Shown: positions 41,718 through 52,240 of the stretch, piece by piece
Numbering within the stretch: the stretch's first letter is position 1
Layout: each line of letters begins with the position of its first letter
Origin: Belnapia arida
Lineage (GTDB): Bacteria; Pseudomonadota; Alphaproteobacteria; Acetobacterales; Acetobacteraceae
Reading direction: 5' to 3'
Length of the DNA: 64,000 nucleotides
Assembly: GCF_016773205.1 (NCBI RefSeq)
Contig: NZ_JAETWB010000022.1
Coordinates: 1 to 64,000 of the forward strand
Translations under genes and position numbers: made by a program
Notes under the pieces: generated by a model
Told to the model about the DNA's origin: nothing
Databases searched by the model: none
What the model saw: only the letters and a program-made list of their open reading frames with translations

Positions 41718-42299
41718 TTACACTTCCGGCGCGGGGGCCGTCGCCAGCAGCAGGGCCTCGATCGGGTCCCAGGTGAAGGCGAGCTGCTCCAGCCCCTGGC
41801 CGGCGAAGCGGATCGCCTCGCGGGCCACCAGCCGCCCGCCGAGGCGTCCGTAGAACCAGCGCGTCGGGTTGTCCTTCAGCACCCAGAGCATGGCGGAGCG
41901 GCAGCCGATGGCCGCCAGATGCGCCGCCATGGCGCGCATCAGCCGCCGGCCGACGCCGCGGTCGCGGTAGTCGTCGAGCAGGTAGAGCGTCTCAACCTCA
42001 CCCTCGCCGATCTGCGGCCGGCGCGAGCGGCCGCCGGAGACGAAGCCGATGATGGTGCCTCCCTCCGTCTCCTCCTGCCCGGCCGGGGCATCAGCGCCCT
42101 TGGCAACGGCGACGAAGACGGCATGGCCGTGCCGGCGGTCGCCGATCGCGGCCTCGTAGCCGGTGGCGTGGCGGAACGTGGAGAGGCCGGCGAGATAGCC
42201 CTCCGGCAGCACCCCCGCATAGGTGGTGCGCCAGGTGGCCACGTGGACGGCGCCGATGGCGGCGGCGTCAGCAGGCCGGGCGCGGCGAATGCAGATCAT
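41718..42299 (-). CDS. GNAT family N-acetyltransferase
   Basis: A 193-residue acetyltransferase. RRARPADAAAIGAVHVATWR is the typical N-terminus, YLLDDYRDRGVGRRLM carries the acetyl-CoA pyrophosphate loop (RxxGxG/A form), and WVLKDNPTRWFYGRLGG is motif B. The target, protein or small molecule, is not predictable. It is followed by guaA with 41 bases between. Confidence 0.88.
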   Translation of the reverse strand: MICIRRARPADAAAIGAVHVATWRTTYAGVLPEGYLAGLSTFRHATGYEAAIGDRRHGHAVFVAVAKGADAPAGQEETEGGTIIGFVSGGRSRRPQIGEGEVETLYLLDDYRDRGVGRRLMRAMAAHLAAIGCRSAMLWVLKDNPTRWFYGRLGGRLVAREAIRFAGQGLEQLAFTWDPIEALLLATAPAPEV

Positions 42300-42348
42300 G
42301 GGGCGCGCTTTCCTCCCCCGGAAAGGCCCGAAGCCGACCCCCTGTCGG

Positions 42349-43677
42349 CTACCCCTCGGGCTGGCGTTGCAGGACCGCGGCGAAGAAGCCGTCGGTGCCG
42401 TGCCGGGCGGGGGAGGTTACGAGATAGGGGCCTTCGGCCGGCGGTACTCCGGTGCCGCCCGCCTCGGCCCAGGCTTCGGCCAGGGGAAAAGGGGCGAAAT
42501 CGGGGTGGCGGCCGAGGAAGGCTTCTACCTGCGCCTCATCCTCATCAGGCAGCAGCGAACACGTAGCGTAGACCAGACGCCCGCCGGGCCGCACGAGATC
42601 TGCGGCTCCTGCGAGAATTTCGGCCTGCTTCGTACACAATTGTGCGAGATCATTTTGGTTTGTACGCAAGCGTGCATCGGGGTTGCGCCGCCATGTGCCG
42701 GTACCGGTACAAGGAGCATCCACCAGGACGCGATCGAACTGGCCGGCGCGGCGCTTGGCCCAGCGGTCGCCGGGTGCAAGCAGGTGCCGCTCCACATTGT
42801 CGGCGCCGGCACGGCGCAGGCGCTTCACCGCCCCCTCGAGCCGCGGGGCCGAGACGTCGCAGGCGGTGATGCGACCACGGTTCCGCATCGCTCCGGCCAG
42901 CGCTAGGGTCTTGCCGGCGGCGCCGGCGCAAAGGTCAACGACGCGCATCCCCGGCCGGGCATCGGTCAGCAGAGCGATGAGCTGGCTGCCCTCGTCCTGC
43001 ACCTCCACCAGCCCCTCAGTGAAGGCACGGGTCTGAGTGACCGGGCGGCGCTGCGGCAGGCGGAGGCCCCAAGGAGAGAACGGGGTCGGCCGGGTCTCGA
43101 TACCCTCGGCGGCGAGCGCCGCGGCGGCCTCCTCGCGCGTCGTCTTCAGCAGGTTGGCGCGGAGGTCGAGCGGCGCCTCCTCCTCCATCGCAGCCGCTTC
43201 CTCCGCCAGCCGCTCGCCGAAGCGGGCGCGGAAGCCGGGCAGTACCCATTCCGGCAGATCGAGGCGGATGGCCTCCGGCATCTCCGGATGGACCAGGCCC
43301 TCGATGCCGCTGCGGCTGGCATCGAGCTGGCGGAGCAGCCGCTCCTCCAGCGTGGACAGCGGCTCGGCGGCGTATTGCCCGCCGGGGAAGGAAGCTAGGA
43401 CCTGCGTCAGGTCGAGGCCCCCATCCAGCAATAGCTCCGCCGCGACCAGCATGCGGGCGGTCGGCCGGCAGCGGATGCGCGTCAGCCACCAGTCGAGGCG
43501 CAGGCGCTGGCGGACGACGCTCCAGGCCAGCTCGTTGATCGCGCGGCGGTCGCCGCCGCCGATATAGCGGCGGGCGCGGAAAAAATCATTGGCCGTGGCA
43601 TCGGCCGGGCGGCGGGGCTGGGCCTCCAGCGCATCGAGCAGGTCGATGGCGGCGGCAAGGCGTGCGGCAGGGGTCAT
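42349..43677 (-). CDS. RsmB-type RNA cytosine-C5 methyltransferase
   Basis: A 442-residue NOL1/NOP2/Sun-family enzyme with an N-terminal NusB-like helical domain, SAM motif DLCAGAAGKT, and catalytic cysteines in DAPCTGTGTWRRNPD and YATCSLLP. Closest in plan to 16S rRNA m5C967 methyltransferase RsmB. ATG 43677 is chosen; residues upstream in the frame are not family-like. A short AT-rich patch occurs at about 42620-42680 without breaking the frame. Divergent from the SDR gene. Confidence 0.88.
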   Translation of the reverse strand: MTPAARLAAAIDLLDALEAQPRRPADATANDFFRARRYIGGGDRRAINELAWSVVRQRLRLDWWLTRIRCRPTARMLVAAELLLDGGLDLTQVLASFPGGQYAAEPLSTLEERLLRQLDASRSGIEGLVHPEMPEAIRLDLPEWVLPGFRARFGERLAEEAAAMEEEAPLDLRANLLKTTREEAAAALAAEGIETRPTPFSPWGLRLPQRRPVTQTRAFTEGLVEVQDEGSQLIALLTDARPGMRVVDLCAGAAGKTLALAGAMRNRGRITACDVSAPRLEGAVKRLRRAGADNVERHLLAPGDRWAKRRAGQFDRVLVDAPCTGTGTWRRNPDARLRTNQNDLAQLCTKQAEILAGAADLVRPGGRLVYATCSLLPDEDEAQVEAFLGRHPDFAPFPLAEAWAEAGGTGVPPAEGPYLVTSPARHGTDGFFAAVLQRQPEG

Positions 43678-43757
43678 GAGGCGGAGGACCCTAGCCCCTC
43701 TGGCCTCCAGCCGCCACGCCGCGCAGACTGCCCGGACGGGAATGGGAGGAAACACAC

Positions 43758-44543
43758 ATGCGCAACCCGATGGAGCTCACCGGGCGTACGGTCATCGTCA
43801 CCGGCGCCGGCCAGGGCATCGGCCGGGCCATCAGCGAGCTGGTGCTCGATCTCGGCGGCAATGCCGTGCTGGTGGAGCGGAATGCCGAGACGCTGGCGGC
43901 GACGGCGGCGGCGCTGCCGGCGGACCGGACGCTTGCCGTGCAAGGCAATGTCGCCGAGGAGGGCTTCGGCGAGGATTGCGTCGCCCAGGCGGCGGCGCGG
44001 TTCGGGGCGGTGCATGGGCTAGTCAACAATGCCGGCATCACCCGCCCGGCGATGATCGAGAAGATGACCTTCCAGCAGTGGCAGGCGGTGATCGACGTGA
44101 ACCTGACCGGATGCTACCTCATGCTGCAGGCCGTCGGCCGGCACATGTGCAGCCGCGCGCGGGAGGCAATGCCGGAGCCGAGCGGCACCACGGGCGCCAT
44201 CGTCAACATCTCCTCCACCGCCGGGAAGCGCGGCAGCATCGGGCAGGTCAATTACTCTGCCGCCAAGGCCGGGCTGTTCGGCATGACGATGACGGCGGCG
44301 CGGGAATGGGCGCGCTACGGGGTGCGGTGCAACTCCGTCGGCTTCGGCACGGTGGAGACGCCGATGACGGAGGTGATCCGCAGCGACCGCTTCCGCGAGC
44401 AGACGCTCTCGCGCATCCCGCTCGGCCGCGTGGCGCAGCCGGCGGAGGTGGCGCCGCTGATCTGCTTCCTGCTCTCCAACGGCGCCGTCTATATCAGCGG
44501 CGAGAACATGACGGTCAGCGGCGGCAGCCACATGCAGCCCTGA
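43758..44543 (+). CDS. SDR family oxidoreductase
   Basis: A 261-residue classical short-chain dehydrogenase: TGAGQGIG (about 15-22), NNAG, catalytic Ser in NISSTAGK and YSAAK. Acidic residue positions after strand 2 (LVERNAE) suggest an NAD preference. GGGAGGA lies just upstream of ATG 43758. Similar to FabG-like 3-oxoacyl reductases, but it lies outside any fatty acid cluster, so the substrate is open. Confidence 0.88.
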   Translation: MRNPMELTGRTVIVTGAGQGIGRAISELVLDLGGNAVLVERNAETLAATAAALPADRTLAVQGNVAEEGFGEDCVAQAAARFGAVHGLVNNAGITRPAMIEKMTFQQWQAVIDVNLTGCYLMLQAVGRHMCSRAREAMPEPSGTTGAIVNISSTAGKRGSIGQVNYSAAKAGLFGMTMTAAREWARYGVRCNSVGFGTVETPMTEVIRSDRFREQTLSRIPLGRVAQPAEVAPLICFLLSNGAVYISGENMTVSGGSHMQP

Positions 44544-44555
44544 GCGGCGCTGGGC

Positions 44556-46136
<1,581 letters not shown>

Positions 46137-46231
46137 CTACCTTGGCGGCCCCCTTTACCCCCAGGGCAGCGGCCGCGTCCAGCACCGGTGCGGCTGCGAG
46201 CATTGCAGGGCGGTGATATCCGCCCCGCGTT

Positions 46232-47053
46232 TCAGGAGGCGTCCTCCCCGGCTGGCAGGGCATGGTTCATGGCGAGCGCCGGCACCGCCTCCCCGCACCA
46301 GCCGACGATGCGGGCGGGGACGCCGGCGACGGTGGCACAGGGCGGCACGTCCCGCAGCACCACGCTGCCGGCGCCAACCTTGGCACCGCGGCCGATGACG
46401 ACATTTCCAAGCACCTTGGCCCCGGCGCCGAGCAGCACCCCGTCCCGCACCTTGGGGTGCCGGTCGCCTGTCTCCTTGCCGGTGCCGCCGAGAGTTACGC
46501 CCTGGAGGATGGACACGTCGTTGCCGACCACCGCCGTCTCGCCGACGACGACGCCGGTGCCGTGATCGATGAAGACGCCATGGCCGAAGCGGGCGGCGGG
46601 ATGGATGTCGATGGCGAGCACCCGGGCGATGCGGGCCTGGAGGAAGCCGGCCAGCGCCACCCGCCCTCCGGCCCAGAGCCAATGGGCGATGCGGTGCGCC
46701 TCAAGCGCATGGAAGCCCTTGTAGTACAGGAAGGGCCCGAGCAGTCCGGTCGCCGCCGCCGGGTCCCGCGTGCCGATGGCGCGGAGGTCGGCCCGGGCGG
46801 CCTCGGCGATGCCCGGCTCGGCAGCCAGCACCTCCCCGGCCAGGGCAGCGAGGCGGTCGGCGCCGAGGAAGGGATCGGCCAGCCGCTCCGCCAGCACCGC
46901 CCCCAGTGCTTCGGCGAAGCTGCCCCGGCTGAGCAGCATGGCATGGAGCAGGGCGCCAAGCAGCGGCTCCGCGGCGGCTGTTTGCTCCGCCTCCGCCAGT
47001 AGGGAGTGCCAGGGATCGAGCGCCGCCTCGGTGGCAGGCGTGCTGGGTGGCAT
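46232..47053 (-). CDS. cysE: Serine O-acetyltransferase
   Basis: A 273-residue enzyme making O-acetylserine for cysteine synthesis. The N-terminal helical domain is followed by the left-handed beta helix with IDIHPAARFGHGVFIDHGTG, GVTLGGTGK and VVLRDVPP. GGAGGA upstream supports ATG 47053 rather than an ATG eight codons earlier. The C-terminus keeps no obvious isoleucine tail for synthase binding, which is variable in the family. Confidence 0.93.
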   Translation of the reverse strand: MPPSTPATEAALDPWHSLLAEAEQTAAAEPLLGALLHAMLLSRGSFAEALGAVLAERLADPFLGADRLAALAGEVLAAEPGIAEAARADLRAIGTRDPAAATGLLGPFLYYKGFHALEAHRIAHWLWAGGRVALAGFLQARIARVLAIDIHPAARFGHGVFIDHGTGVVVGETAVVGNDVSILQGVTLGGTGKETGDRHPKVRDGVLLGAGAKVLGNVVIGRGAKVGAGSVVLRDVPPCATVAGVPARIVGWCGEAVPALAMNHALPAGEDAS

Positions 47054-47106
47054 GGGCGATGTCCTCCACCCCGGCATATCGGTGCGCGGGCGGGCCGAGG
47101 GAAGGG

Positions 47107-47775
47107 TCAGCCGGGCCGGAAGCCCGTCGCCACGACGTAGAGCTCCGCGCTGTCCTTGCGGCTGGCCGGAGGCTTGCCATGCTTCACGCTGGAGAAGTGG
47201 CGCTTGAGCAGTTCGAGCAGCGCCTTTTCCGTCCCGCCCTGGAACACCTTGGCGACGAAGCTGCCGCCCGGGGCCAGCACCTTCAGCGCGAAATCGAGCG
47301 CCAGCTCCGCGAGGGCGATGATGCGGAGATGGTCGGTCGCGTTATGGCCGGTGGTGTTGGGGGCCATGTCGGAGAGAACGAGGTCGGCCGGGCCGTCGAG
47401 GGCGGCAAGCACGGCCTGCTCCACCGCCTCGTCCTGGAAGTCGCCCTGCAACATGATGGCGCCGGGGAGCGGGTCCATCGGCAACAGGTCGAGAGCGACG
47501 ATGCGGGCGCCGCCCTTCTGTGCCGCCACCTGGGTCCAGCCGCCCGGCGCGGCGCCGAGATCGACCACGCGCATGCCGGGCTTCAGCAGGTGGAACCGCT
47601 CGTCCAGCTCGATCAGCTTGAAGGCGGCGCGCGAGCGCAGGCCCTGCTGCTGCGCGGCCCGCACATAGGGATCGTTCAACTGCCGCTCGAGCCAGCGCTG
47701 GCTGCCGATCTTGCGCTTCTTGGCGGTCTTCAACCGGGTGGTGAGCCCCCGCGCACCGGGTGGCGGGCCCTTCAG
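47107..47775 (-). CDS. rlmE: 23S rRNA (U2552-2'-O)-methyltransferase RlmE, apparent CTG start
   Basis: An FtsJ-family SAM methyltransferase of about 222 residues: DLGAAPGGWTQ binds SAM and the K-D-K-E set is visible at SRAAFKL, LSDMAPN, SFVAKVFQGG and SAELYVVATG. The homology extends N-terminally through LKGPPPGARGLTTRLKTAKKRK, the usual family start with M in place of the first L, and that codon is CTG 47775, overlapping the ppx stop as CTGA. The next possible start is TTG 47733 (208 residues). I therefore call the CTG start but with caution. Confidence 0.85.
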   Translation of the reverse strand: MKGPPPGARGLTTRLKTAKKRKIGSQRWLERQLNDPYVRAAQQQGLRSRAAFKLIELDERFHLLKPGMRVVDLGAAPGGWTQVAAQKGGARIVALDLLPMDPLPGAIMLQGDFQDEAVEQAVLAALDGPADLVLSDMAPNTTGHNATDHLRIIALAELALDFALKVLAPGGSFVAKVFQGGTEKALLELLKRHFSSVKHGKPPASRKDSAELYVVATGFRPG

Positions 47776-48893
47776 GTCACGGCCCGCCGGCTCGTGGCGG
47801 CCCGGGCACCGGGCCACCGATCTGCGCGCATCATCCTCAGCAGCATCCCCTCGCGGAGGCCACGGTCGGCGACGGTGAGCGCCGGCAGCGGCCAGACATG
47901 GCGGATGGCAGCATAGACCGCGCAGCCCGGCAGGACGAAATCCACCCGGTCCGGCCCGACGCAGGGATGCGCCGCGAGCCCGGCCCGGCCGAGGGCGAAG
48001 AGGTCGCCGAGCGCCTGGTCGGCCATGCCCATGTCGAGCGTCCGGCCATCCACGAGCGGGCGGCGGTAGCGCGGCAGGGCAAGCGCCACGCCGGCCAGCG
48101 TCGTCACCGTGCCGCTGGTGCCGATCAGCCGGACGCCGCCGGCTCTGATCTCCTGGCCGATGCAATGGACACGGTCAAAGGCGAGAAGATGCGTCGCCAC
48201 CTCCTCGACCACGGCATGGAAGCCCTCCTCGGTGAAGCAGGAGGCACCCGCACGTTCGGCCAGGGTCACAACGCCGAGAGGCAGCGAGATGTATCCGATT
48301 AGCTCCGCCGTCGGCGCGCCGGGCAGGCGGCTGCCGCGGGGCGGCACGCGGATCCAGGCGATCTCGGTACTCCCGCCGCCGATATCGAAAAGCAGGGCGC
48401 GCCGGTCCGTCTCCTCCAGCAGGGGGGCGCAGGACTCCATCGCCAGCTCCGCCTCCTCCCGCGCCGAGATGATGCGGGGGCGGAGGCCCGTCTCCGCCTC
48501 AACGCGGGCAAGGAAGGCGGCGCCGTTGCCAGCGCGACGGCAGGCCTCCGTGGCGACGGCCTGGAACTGCCGAATCGGCCGGCGGAAGAGCTTGTCGGCG
48601 CAGGCGGCGAGCGCGGCCACGGCGCGGTCCATGGCCGGTTCGGCAAGTTCGCCGGTGCTGGCCAGGCCCTCACCCAGCCGGACGATGCGGCTGAAGCTGT
48701 CCACCACGCGGAAGCCGCTGGCGGTGGGCGAGCCGATCAGGAGGCGGCAATTGTTGGTGCCGAGGTCGAGGGCTGCATAGGCCGGGGCGGGCGAGACGGC
48801 GAAGCGGCCATGAACCTGGGCCGGCCGCTCCGGCAAGGCCGGGTTGGGAAGCGGGGGCTCTGTCAGCCGAAGGTGCTGTAGGTCATCCGGCAT
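47772..48893 (-). CDS. ppx: Ppx/GppA family phosphatase
   Basis: A 373-residue ASKHA-fold phosphatase: AALDLGTNNCRLLI (about 40-53), LFDIGGGSTEIAW and LIGTSGTVTTLAG are the three nucleotide-binding segments. The family hydrolyses polyphosphate or pppGpp. It is translationally tied to rlmE, a frequent pairing in Alphaproteobacteria. ATG 48893 is used; the upstream codons in frame are unlike the family. Confidence 0.92.
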   Translation of the reverse strand: MPDDLQHLRLTEPPLPNPALPERPAQVHGRFAVSPAPAYAALDLGTNNCRLLIGSPTASGFRVVDSFSRIVRLGEGLASTGELAEPAMDRAVAALAACADKLFRRPIRQFQAVATEACRRAGNGAAFLARVEAETGLRPRIISAREEAELAMESCAPLLEETDRRALLFDIGGGSTEIAWIRVPPRGSRLPGAPTAELIGYISLPLGVVTLAERAGASCFTEEGFHAVVEEVATHLLAFDRVHCIGQEIRAGGVRLIGTSGTVTTLAGVALALPRYRRPLVDGRTLDMGMADQALGDLFALGRAGLAAHPCVGPDRVDFVLPGCAVYAAIRHVWPLPALTVADRGLREGMLLRMMRADRWPGARAATSRRAVT

Positions 48894-49090
48894 CGTCTTG
48901 GGCCAAGGGGTTCCCCAGGGTGGGCTGCTCCGCACCTCCCCCGAAGGACATGATCCGGGGATGCGGCCCCGGGGGCAAGCGCTTTCCTTCGAGGGCGGGT
49001 TGCAGGCTGCGAAGGGAAATGGTAGGTGCGGCGCCCTGCGAGGTGGTGACGCTTCGCAGGCCAGCCCACCCTGCCGATTGGCGGGGGCGT

Positions 49091-49164
49091 TGGGGGATAG
49101 TTTAACGGTAGAACTCCCGACTCTGACTCGGGCAGTCTTGGTTCGAATCCAGGTCCCCCAGCCA
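49091..49164 (+). tRNA. tRNA-Gln (anticodon CUG)
   Basis: A 74-base tRNA with acceptor TGGGGGA/TCCCCCA, anticodon arm CCCGA-CTCTGAC-TCGGG giving CTG, T arm with GGTTCGAATCC, and encoded CCA at 49162-49164. The U1-A72 pair is typical of tRNA-Gln. The region directly downstream is degraded, so this tRNA may have served as an integration site. Confidence 0.95.
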
Positions 49165-49495
49165 CTTTCTGGAAACTTGCAGAAAAATCAGCATCTTAGG
49201 GGATCACGCGAACCCCGAACGTGAGGCCGCGATGCTGTTCCACAACTCTGTACCACATACGGGTCGGAATCCTCGCCCGCCTCTCATGCCTCACTTTGTT
49301 TTCGTTGCCCTGCTCTGTACCTCCTGGTTCGGACTGAGATCCGGTATTGGTCATGGCGCCTACCTCGGGCTAGGCGAGGGGCCGATGCGAAACAGAAACA
49401 GGTTTTCCCCCGGCTATCCTTAGGCACCCAGGATCGGCGGGTTACGTGCGCCTTCGTGCTGCAGGTGGACGCCGCTCTAGATGAGGTGCCCTGCC
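49165..49495. other. Non-coding region after tRNA-Gln
   Basis: About 330 bases without a recognisable gene and with lower, irregular GC. No integrase and no obvious second copy of the tRNA 3' end was seen within the window. Confidence 0.4.
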
Positions 49496-49838
49496 ATGAC
49501 CCCGCCCATCACCCCAGCGGCCGTCGGGCTTACCCCGACTGCCTTCGCCCGGCTGCTGCGCGACCAGGCGTTAGTTGAGGGCGAGGGGTGCCGGGCGGCG
49601 TGGCCCGCTGATGTTGGAGGAATTCGTCCGGCTTTGGCAAGGCGCGAGCCTCCCTTACGACGTCGCGGCGACAATCGAGGACGAGGTCGAGGCGCAGCTC
49701 GCGCCGGGCGAGTTGGAAGCCTCGGGCGGGATCGAGATACTGGGCGGGCTCGCGGAACAGTTGCTAGCCGCCGTGACCGGCATTAAGCGGGACGACCACA
49801 GCGCTCCGCCTTGGCCGCGCCCGAGGGCCGGCATCTAG
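49496..49838 (+). pseudogene. Unrecognised gene, apparently frameshifted
   Basis: From ATG 49496 the frame reads TPTAFARLLRDQALVEGEG and then becomes Arg-rich and unnatural near 49590, while the next frame continues plausibly as LEEFVRLWQGASLPYD, ATIEDEVEAQL and GLAEQLLAAV until the stop at 49838. Together the two pieces would give an ordinary-looking acidic helical protein of about 110 residues. I do not recognise the family. Confidence 0.35.
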
Positions 49839-50227
49839 CGGCGCGGGGACGAGCGCAGGCGCTGAAGCATGGCTTGCGTTGCAAGGATTTCAATTCCGGG
49901 CGGGCCTGGGCAGAGCGGATCGGCGCGTCGGCTGGCCCAATCGCCGGCCTCAAGCCCGACGACGCCGCCCGCCGCGCGCTGCGCGTCCTCGCCGAGGTGA
50001 CCCGCGAGGACGCCCGGCGCGAGCTGGGCGAGTACGACGATGGCCTTGAAACCGCGTTTAAGGCGGCCAATGGCATCCTGGCCGCAGCCGCGACCATACC
50101 GGTCTCGCCGGCCCTTGCGGTGGCTGGCCACAGCACCAGCGCCGGAGGTGTTCCTGGCATCAACTCCGCCGTCCCCGCTGGCCCACCATCCTCCGGTTCA
50201 GGCCAAGCCGCCGCAACGCTTCATTAA
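49811..50227 (+). CDS. Hypothetical protein, doubtful
   Basis: A frame of 138 codons from TTG 49811 with helical, Ala- and Glu-rich content (DDAARRALRVLAEVTREDARRELGEYDDG, given here as core words AARRALRVLAEV and ARRELGEY). It ends in a low-complexity Ala/Pro/Ser tail. The absence of an ATG or ribosome site and the decayed surroundings make expression uncertain. No family recognised. Confidence 0.35.
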   Translation: MAAPEGRHLAARGRAQALKHGLRCKDFNSGRAWAERIGASAGPIAGLKPDDAARRALRVLAEVTREDARRELGEYDDGLETAFKAANGILAAAATIPVSPALAVAGHSTSAGGVPGINSAVPAGPPSSGSGQAAATLH

Positions 50228-50337
50228 AAATCCGCTCGGACCTCCTCATGGGGGCTGGTCAGGGTCATTGTTCAAATCTCCACCGCCGCTCCAGTTGTCG
50301 CCCCGCCCGCCCCTTCCGCCGTGGTTGCCGCTGCATT

Positions 50338-50605
50338 GAACGGGAGGAGATAGCAGCGGAATGGAGGCCTTGGACGTCGATGCTGCCGCGCACGCAAGGG
50401 CTCTATGGCACCAAACTGGCCACCGGCGGCAAACAGGTCCGCAAGCTGAAGGCGATCCGCGGCGCCTTACAGACGGCGGCGGAGGTGTGGCTCGCCACCG
50501 ATTGCGACCGCAAGGGGCAACTGATCAGTCAGGATGCTCGCTGCCGCGGACCTGGGTCCGCAGGGCACGAGCTTTGGTCTCACCAGCGCCGCAAGGCCTG
50601 CCGCC
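50338..50605 (+). pseudogene. Fragment of a type IA DNA topoisomerase (Topo III/TraE-like)
   Basis: One frame reads QVRKLKAIRGALQTAAEV followed by WLATDCDRKGQLISQ, which is the TOPRIM acid motif region of type IA topoisomerases (normal form DxDREGxxI; here the Glu is Lys). PWTS and LATGG before it also fit the Topo III family. After about 50540 the similarity appears to pass to another frame (WVRRARALVSPAP). Neither the N-terminal start nor the catalytic Tyr domain is present. Such enzymes travel on plasmids and integrative elements, so this supports an old element at tRNA-Gln. Confidence 0.6.
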
Positions 50606-50695
50606 GCGGGGGGCGCCGGCGACAGCCCTCGTCCGCTTGGGCGGCACAGCCCTCCGTCGTCGCAGGGAATGAGCGACGCCGGAGCGTAACCTGTC

Positions 50696-52240
50696 TCAAC
50701 CGGGCACACCCTCGCGCATCCGCCAGAGGGCGCCGCGGACGAAGCGCCGATCCGAGCGATCCAAGGCCAGGGCATAGGCCACTACCAGATAAACCAGGGT
50801 CACCAACGCGGCCGCCCCGGCGAGGCCCGTCCAGCTTGACGGGTGCAGGAGCCTGTCCACCACCGCGCTGGCGAGCCCCACACCAACTGTGCAGCCGGCA
50901 ATGATGGCCAGCGACGCGAGGAAGCTCGTCGCCCGCAGCCCCAGGGTCCTAGCTGCGTAGGGCGCCAGGAACAGGACGTTTCGGGCGACCCACATTGCGG
51001 CGGTTGCCGCCACCACCCCGGCGATGCCCCAATCGGCCCACGAGGCCAGCCCCACCGCCAGGGGAATGGCCACGATGCCGGCGGCCAGTGTCACGACGCT
51101 TTGCAGCCTGACGCGGTTATGCGCCATCAGGACATAGGACAGCGGTCGGCAGGCAAGGCTGACCGCGAGATGTCCCACGAGCAAGGTCAGCAGAAGGTCG
51201 AGGCTGGTGAATTCCGGCCCGAGCCACAGCCGGAGCATGGGCGAGCCAAGGCCGCACAGCAAGCCTATCGGCAAGGCGAGTGCGACACCGAGCAGCCGCA
51301 CCGAACGGACGACGAAGCGCTGCAGAGCCGCCTGGTCGCCCTCGACGTAGCGTGCCATGACAAGCGGACTGAGCACCGTCACGACCGTCTCGGTCATGCT
51401 GTTGATGACGACGACCAGGAGCAGCAAGGCCCCGAGCCGACCAGTGGCTTCCGCACCGAACAGCAGGTTGACCAGCAACAGGTCGACCTGGAGCATCAAC
51501 AGGTTGCCGACTTGGTTCACGCTGGACCAGCCGCTGAACCCCGTCATCGCCACGACCTGCCGCTGATCCGCGGACCGGAGGTCGAAGCGCAGGCCCGGGG
51601 CCAGCCGCCGCGCGACCAGAATGTCACCTGTGAGTTGCACGACCGCCGATACCACGAAGCCGAGCGCGACGTGCCAAAGGCTCGGCGACCAGAGGGCGAA
51701 GCAGAGGGCAACCACGCCCACCCGGCTGAGCGCCGTGAGCGCGCGGACCAGGTTGCGCAGTTCGAAGCGGTGCATGACGACGCTGATGGCACTGAAGCTG
51801 CAGCCCAGGATACCGGTCAGCATGGTCGCGGCAACGCCACCAAAGACATACCGAGTGCCGGTTTCGAGGCCTGCCGGAAGATTGAAGAGGGCCGGCAGCA
51901 GGCCGGCGATGGCCAGGCACAGCAGCAGAAGTGCGGCCGAGGAAACCAACGACAGGATGACGGCCGCGTTGAAGGTGCGATTGGCGGCGGATTCGTCGCT
52001 GCGGTTCAGGTCCATCGCCAGAAAGCGGGTCACCGACGTATCCAGGCTCGCCGAGAGGATGGTCGTATACATGACCAGCGTATTCGCCAGCGGGATCACA
52101 CCGAAGGCTGCCAAACCGAGATGCTGCAGCAGAAATGGGACGTACCACAGCATCAGCGCTACGTTCATGACGGCGAAGCCGATGTTTGAGGCGACGTTGA
52201 GGGCGAAGCGCCCAGACTCGCCGTCGCTCGCGCGCCTCAT
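50696..52240 (-). CDS. Polysaccharide flippase (Wzx-like, MATE/MVF fold)
   Basis: A 514-residue membrane protein with about 12-14 hydrophobic helices starting at ASNIGFAVMNVALMLWYVPF (about 16). It resembles O-antigen/teichoic acid flippases that move undecaprenyl-linked repeat units to the periplasm. Its ATG overlaps the upstream stop as ATGA. Last gene of the minus-strand exopolysaccharide arm, next to the decayed island. Confidence 0.85.
   Translation of the reverse strand: MRRASDGESGRFALNVASNIGFAVMNVALMLWYVPFLLQHLGLAAFGVIPLANTLVMYTTILSASLDTSVTRFLAMDLNRSDESAANRTFNAAVILSLVSSAALLLLCLAIAGLLPALFNLPAGLETGTRYVFGGVAATMLTGILGCSFSAISVVMHRFELRNLVRALTALSRVGVVALCFALWSPSLWHVALGFVVSAVVQLTGDILVARRLAPGLRFDLRSADQRQVVAMTGFSGWSSVNQVGNLLMLQVDLLLVNLLFGAEATGRLGALLLLVVVINSMTETVVTVLSPLVMARYVEGDQAALQRFVVRSVRLLGVALALPIGLLCGLGSPMLRLWLGPEFTSLDLLLTLLVGHLAVSLACRPLSYVLMAHNRVRLQSVVTLAAGIVAIPLAVGLASWADWGIAGVVAATAAMWVARNVLFLAPYAARTLGLRATSFLASLAIIAGCTVGVGLASAVVDRLLHPSSWTGLAGAAALVTLVYLVVAYALALDRSDRRFVRGALWRMREGVPG

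Noticed and set aside
49091-49164. A direct repeat of the tRNA-Gln 3' end as attR within the window
   Set aside because: I looked for the T-arm/acceptor sequence again to the right up to 64000 and did not see it; a computed repeat search would be decisive.
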